A DNA stretch of 8,742 nt from Nitrososphaerota archaeon (GTDB taxonomy: Archaea; Thermoproteota; Nitrososphaeria; Nitrososphaerales; Nitrosopumilaceae), in the NCBI GenBank assembly GCA_002730325.1, contig PBZV01000021.1, positions 5,434-14,175 on the forward strand. The letters run 5' to 3'. The position numbers were made by a program, and so were the translations under genes. Positions 6,298 to 8,742 of this stretch are shown here, in pieces. Numbering within the stretch: position 1 is the first letter of the stretch; every line of letters starts with the position of its first letter. The notes beneath the pieces were generated by a model that saw nothing but the letters and a program-made list of their open reading frames with translations, was not told the DNA's origin and ran no database searches.

Positions 6298-7326
6298 ATG
6301 AAAACTGCATCCGTTAAAGAATCCTCTGTAATTTCAATTGATGAAACCCAAAGACCAATTTTGGAGTCTGGTGATATTTTAGTTCAAATGCATGCATGTG
6401 GAATATGTGGCTCTGACTTGGAAAAAGTATTTGGTCAATACGGTCAACCTTCTATGCGTTTAGGTCATGAACCTGCAGGTATAGTTTTAGATGTAGGTTC
6501 TGATGTTGTACAATTCAAAAAAGGTGATAGAGTGTTTACACATCATCATGTTTCATGCTATGATTGTCATTTTTGTAATCACGGAAATGAAACAATGTGT
6601 AAAAAATATTCTGAAACAAATCTTTCTCCTTGTGGATTATCTGAAGAATATGTTGTTCCTTCATGGAATGTTTCTAATGGTGGAGTTTTGAAAATATCTG
6701 ATTTATTGAGTTTTGAAGAGGCGGCAATGATTGAACCTCTTGCATGTTGTGTAAGGGCATGGACAAAGTATTCTTATTGTGAAGGTGATTCTGTTGCAAT
6801 TTTTGGTGTTGGTCCTACTGGAATGATGCATGTGATGCTTGCTCAGGCAAAAAAATTCTCAAAAATTTTCTGTTTAGACGTTAATGACTTTAGATTAGAT
6901 TTTGCAAAAAAATTCAACATTACTGAATCTATTAACTCCATGGATGAAAACAGAAAACAAAGGATTTTAGATCATACTGATAAACGAGGTGTTGATGTGG
7001 CAATAGTTGCTACAAGTAGTCTAAAGGCACTTGATGATGCAATTGATGTGGTTAGAAAAGGTGGTGTTGTGATGATGTTCGGTGTACCATCAAAGGGTGC
7101 TATGATAAACTTGGATATGAGCAAGGTGTATTCTAAGGAAATTACACTTGTTACTAGTTACGCTGCATCGGATGCTGATACAAAAGAAGCTCTTGACTTG
7201 ATAGAATCATCCCAAATTGATGTTAAACAATTAATCACTCATACTTATTCTATTGATGATACTCAAAAGGCATTTGAACATGCAAAAAGTGGTGATAATG
7301 CAATGAAGATAATTATCACAAAGTAA
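6298..7326 (+). CDS. Zinc-dependent medium-chain alcohol/polyol dehydrogenase
   Basis: At 342 residues this is a normal-length medium-chain dehydrogenase/reductase. The N-terminal GroES-like domain holds the catalytic zinc site: C37 in CGICGSD, H57 and E58 in GHEPAG, and E146 in IEPLAC, the arrangement of sorbitol and threonine dehydrogenases. The structural zinc site is complete with C87, C90, C93 and C101. The Rossmann domain carries GVGPTG (170-175) and an acidic residue at the end of the second strand (D194 in CLDVND), which predicts NAD rather than NADP. It would oxidise a secondary alcohol, polyol, sugar phosphate or threonine; the substrate cannot be read from sequence. It is probably a soluble cytoplasmic oligomer transcribed alone, with the TPR gene converging 35 bases downstream. 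Confidence 0.92.
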   Translation: MKTASVKESSVISIDETQRPILESGDILVQMHACGICGSDLEKVFGQYGQPSMRLGHEPAGIVLDVGSDVVQFKKGDRVFTHHHVSCYDCHFCNHGNETMCKKYSETNLSPCGLSEEYVVPSWNVSNGGVLKISDLLSFEEAAMIEPLACCVRAWTKYSYCEGDSVAIFGVGPTGMMHVMLAQAKKFSKIFCLDVNDFRLDFAKKFNITESINSMDENRKQRILDHTDKRGVDVAIVATSSLKALDDAIDVVRKGGVVMMFGVPSKGAMINLDMSKVYSKEITLVTSYAASDADTKEALDLIESSQIDVKQLITHTYSIDDTQKAFEHAKSGDNAMKIIITK

Positions 7327-7347
7327 GTTATCAAAAATTATAACTTA
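7324..7347. terminator. Perfect inverted repeat between convergent genes
   Basis: TAAGTTAT (7324-7331) and ATAACTTA (7340-7347) are exact reverse complements separated by eight bases. The left arm begins with the TAA stop codon of the dehydrogenase. It sits in the 35-base gap between two converging genes, where a symmetric hairpin could serve both strands as a terminator or transcript 3' end. The stem is AT-rich and weak, and no long T-run follows. Confidence 0.4.
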
Positions 7348-7361
7348 TCTAGTGGGATTTA

Positions 7362-7706
7362 TTATTCATCTTTTAGTTCTTTGACTTTAACAATACATTG
7401 TTCTGCTTCTTCATCTCTACCTAATTTTTTTAATGAATCGCCTTTGTTAGACCATGCCATAGACTCTTCAGGGTTTAACCTAATTGCTGCATCAAAACAT
7501 AAAATAGCTTCTTCATATCTTTTTAATTCATTTAATGAATGACCTTTGTTATTCCATCCTTCATATCTTTCAGGGTTTAACCTAATTGCTGCATCAAAAC
7601 ATAAAATAGCTTCTTCATATCTTTTTAATTCATTTAATGAATAACCTTTGTTAAACCATTTAAGAAAATCTTTATCATTCTTTTTCTTTCTTGAAAACAA
7701 CCTCAT
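7362..7706 (-). CDS. Small tetratricopeptide-repeat (TPR) protein
   Basis: This 114-residue protein is almost entirely TPR units of 34 residues. After a basic N-terminus (MRLFSRKKKND), units begin at about residues 14, 48 and 82. The first two share SLNELKRYEEAILCFDAAI and the RLNPE turn, the canonical TPR pattern; the third is diverged (SLKKLGRDEEAEQC) and acts as a closing helix pair. Three TPRs form a small superhelical protein-binding scaffold, so the role is binding a partner that cannot be named. There is no signal peptide or membrane segment. The first two units are nearly identical in DNA as well, showing a recent internal duplication. The ATG at 7706 is supported by a TATA-like element about 25 bases upstream. 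Confidence 0.88.
   Translation of the reverse strand: MRLFSRKKKNDKDFLKWFNKGYSLNELKRYEEAILCFDAAIRLNPERYEGWNNKGHSLNELKRYEEAILCFDAAIRLNPEESMAWSNKGDSLKKLGRDEEAEQCIVKVKELKDE
7467..7653. repeat. Direct repeat of a TPR-coding unit, 102-base period
   Basis: Bases 7467-7540 are identical to 7569-7642 (74 of 74), and after one mismatch the match continues to 7551/7653. The offset is exactly 102 bases, or 34 codons, one TPR unit. Identity across synonymous positions points to recent duplication or gene conversion within the gene. Confidence 0.9.
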
Positions 7707-7726
7707 ATCAGAAACTCTGGAATTAG

Positions 7727-7736
7727 ATTTAGATAA
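7727..7736 (-). promoter_or_regulatory. TATA-like box for the TPR gene
   Basis: Read on the minus strand this is TTATCTAAAT, centred about 25 bases upstream of the ATG at 7706. It fits a leaderless promoter. Confidence 0.45.
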
Positions 7737-7744
7737 GCATATTC

Positions 7745-7754
7745 ATTCTAGAAT
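7745..7754. promoter_or_regulatory. 10-base palindrome ATTCTAGAAT in a divergent intergenic region
   Basis: This perfect palindrome lies between the divergently transcribed TPR and aldolase genes, just upstream of the TPR promoter. Palindromes of this size can be sites for dimeric regulators, but at this length and AT content chance is a fair explanation. The rest of the 159-base gap (7707-7865) holds only TATA-like elements. Confidence 0.2.
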
Positions 7755-7811
7755 CTCTTTCTAATTTCAATAATTACAACAGAATCATTGGTTTTTTAGC
7801 TTGCCTTGAAA

Positions 7812-7820
7812 TTTTAATAA
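7812..7820 (+). promoter_or_regulatory. TATA-like box upstream of the aldolase gene
   Basis: TTTTAATAA would place transcription start near 7841, about 25 bases before the ATG at 7866 and downstream of the alternative in-frame ATG at 7830. This is the main reason for preferring the 7866 start. A weaker element, GGTAAATTC at 7837-7845, would suit a leaderless start at 7866. Confidence 0.4.
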
Positions 7821-7865
7821 GAAAGGCTTATGAAAGGTAAATTCATCTTTCAAAATCGAAGTACA

Positions 7866-8742
7866 ATGGAATGGGGATTAGAAAATAGAATTGCAAGTAT
7901 CATTAAACCAAATAATAATCGTGCATTAATGTTAGCTGTAGACCATGGATATTTTCTTGGTCCTACTGAAAAATTAGAAAATCCAAAAAAAGTCATTGCA
8001 CCTTTACTGAAATATTGTGATTCACTAATGCTTACTAGGGGTGTTCAAAGAGCATCTGTTCCTGCAACAACTTCAACTCCTATGGTCTTGAGAGTTTCTG
8101 GTGGCTCTAGTATTATTGGCGATGACTTATCTCAAGAAGATATCACGGTATCTATTGAAGATGCACTTAGATTAAACGCAAGTGCTCTTGCTATGTCTAT
8201 TTTTGTTGGTTCAAAATATGAATATCAAACAATTGTAAATCTTGGAAAATTAGTAAGTGAAGCTGCAAAGTATGGGCTTCCTGTGCTTGCAGTTACTGCA
8301 GTTGGAAAAGAATTGGGCAAAGATTCACGATATCTCTCATTAGCTTGTAGAATTGCAGCTGAACAAGGTGCACATATTGTTAAAACATATTATTGTGATA
8401 ATTTTGAAAAAGTAGTTCAATCTTGCCCTGTACCAATAATTGTTGCAGGTGGAAAGAAAATTCCTGAACGTGATGCATTACAATTGACATACAATGCAAT
8501 CAAAGGAGGTGCAGTTGGTGTTGATATGGGCCGAAACATCTGGCAGTCTGAACATCCTGTTGCCATGATCAAATCTGTACGTTCAATTGTTCATGGAAAT
8601 TCAAATGTTGAAGAAGCTTTCAAATTATACACAAAACTTTCTAGTGGAAAAAAACAAAACAAACCTAAACAAAACAAACCTAAACAAAACAAACCTAAAC
8701 AAAACAAACCTAAACAAAACAAACCTAAACAAAACAAACCTA
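7866..8742 (+). CDS. LsrF-like class I aldolase with repetitive C-terminal tail, 3' truncated
   Basis: The frame stays open to the window edge (292 complete codons). The core, residues 1-260, is a TIM-barrel class I aldolase of the DeoC/FbaB/LacD group and closely follows E. coli LsrF, the thiolase of autoinducer-2 breakdown: AVDHGYFLGPT (24-34), the Schiff-base Lys K173 in VKTYY, VAGGKKIPER (193-202) and VDMGRNIWQSEHPVAM (219-234). Related archaeal enzymes are fructose-bisphosphate aldolase and the ADTH synthase of aromatic amino-acid synthesis, so the substrate here is open. The family normally ends near residue 260; here six exact KQNKP units follow, with no stop seen. The start is ATG 7866, where homology begins (EWGLENR, like DWGMQSR). 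An in-frame ATG at 7830 would add 12 residues. Confidence 0.9.
   Translation, partial: MEWGLENRIASIIKPNNNRALMLAVDHGYFLGPTEKLENPKKVIAPLLKYCDSLMLTRGVQRASVPATTSTPMVLRVSGGSSIIGDDLSQEDITVSIEDALRLNASALAMSIFVGSKYEYQTIVNLGKLVSEAAKYGLPVLAVTAVGKELGKDSRYLSLACRIAAEQGAHIVKTYYCDNFEKVVQSCPVPIIVAGGKKIPERDALQLTYNAIKGGAVGVDMGRNIWQSEHPVAMIKSVRSIVHGNSNVEEAFKLYTKLSSGKKQNKPKQNKPKQNKPKQNKPKQNKPKQNKP
8652..8741 (+). repeat. Six perfect tandem copies of a 15-base unit, coding for (KQNKP)n
   Basis: The unit AAACAAAACAAACCT occurs six times without a single difference (8652, 8667, 8682, 8697, 8712, 8727), and base 8742 begins a seventh. It is a whole number of codons and in frame with the aldolase, encoding Lys-Gln-Asn-Lys-Pro each time. 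The array is cut by the window edge, so its true length is unknown. Confidence 0.97.

Noticed and set aside
6503..6691. 62-codon + strand frame inside the zinc dehydrogenase
   Set aside because: It is out of frame with the conserved structural-zinc region; a shadow.
8640..8742. Repeat array at the right edge as a CRISPR or telomere-like array
   Set aside because: The units are contiguous with no spacers, so it is not CRISPR. The 15-base period is in frame with the aldolase and keeps coding, which explains it better than a telomeric repeat.

Overview
The window is strongly AT-rich and looks archaeal, most likely an ammonia-oxidising thaumarchaeon (Nitrosopumilus/Nitrosarchaeum type). This rests on an A-type ATPase subunit F, a COG1407 phosphoesterase, a small SWIM zinc-finger protein, and TATA-like boxes about 24-28 bases in front of most start codons with almost no leader, the usual pattern of leaderless archaeal transcription. 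The lineage is an inference; the window holds no rRNA or other decisive marker.

Layout. Bases 1-4177 (+) hold the end of carA and a complete carB, four bases apart: glutamine-dependent carbamoyl phosphate synthase, which feeds pyrimidine and arginine synthesis. CarB reads much more like the CPS part of animal CAD/CPS1 than like the E. coli enzyme. Converging on carB is a metallophosphoesterase (4187-4936, -). Back to back with it, across a 34-base shared promoter region, is a SWIM zinc-finger protein (4971-5273, +); the pair is a candidate DNA-repair or nucleic-acid module. Two small unrecognised proteins follow (5320-5571, + and 5577-5873, -), meeting tail to tail. Then come a stand-alone A-type ATPase subunit F (5963-6256, +) and a zinc-dependent medium-chain dehydrogenase (6298-7326, +). 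A small TPR protein (7362-7706, -) has two TPR units that are nearly identical at DNA level. A class I aldolase of the LsrF family (7866 to beyond the window, +) closes the window.

The aldolase reading frame runs off the right edge inside six perfect copies of a 15-base repeat, which adds a Lys/Gln/Asn/Pro tail (KQNKP)n after the point where the family normally ends. This tail is the oddest structure in the window, and it is either a recent repeat expansion or an assembly-edge effect.

Apart from carAB, the genes look like independent single-gene transcription units. Intergenic gaps are short (5-159 bases) and most contain recognisable TATA-like elements. No tRNA, rRNA, CRISPR array, insertion sequence or prophage signal was seen.
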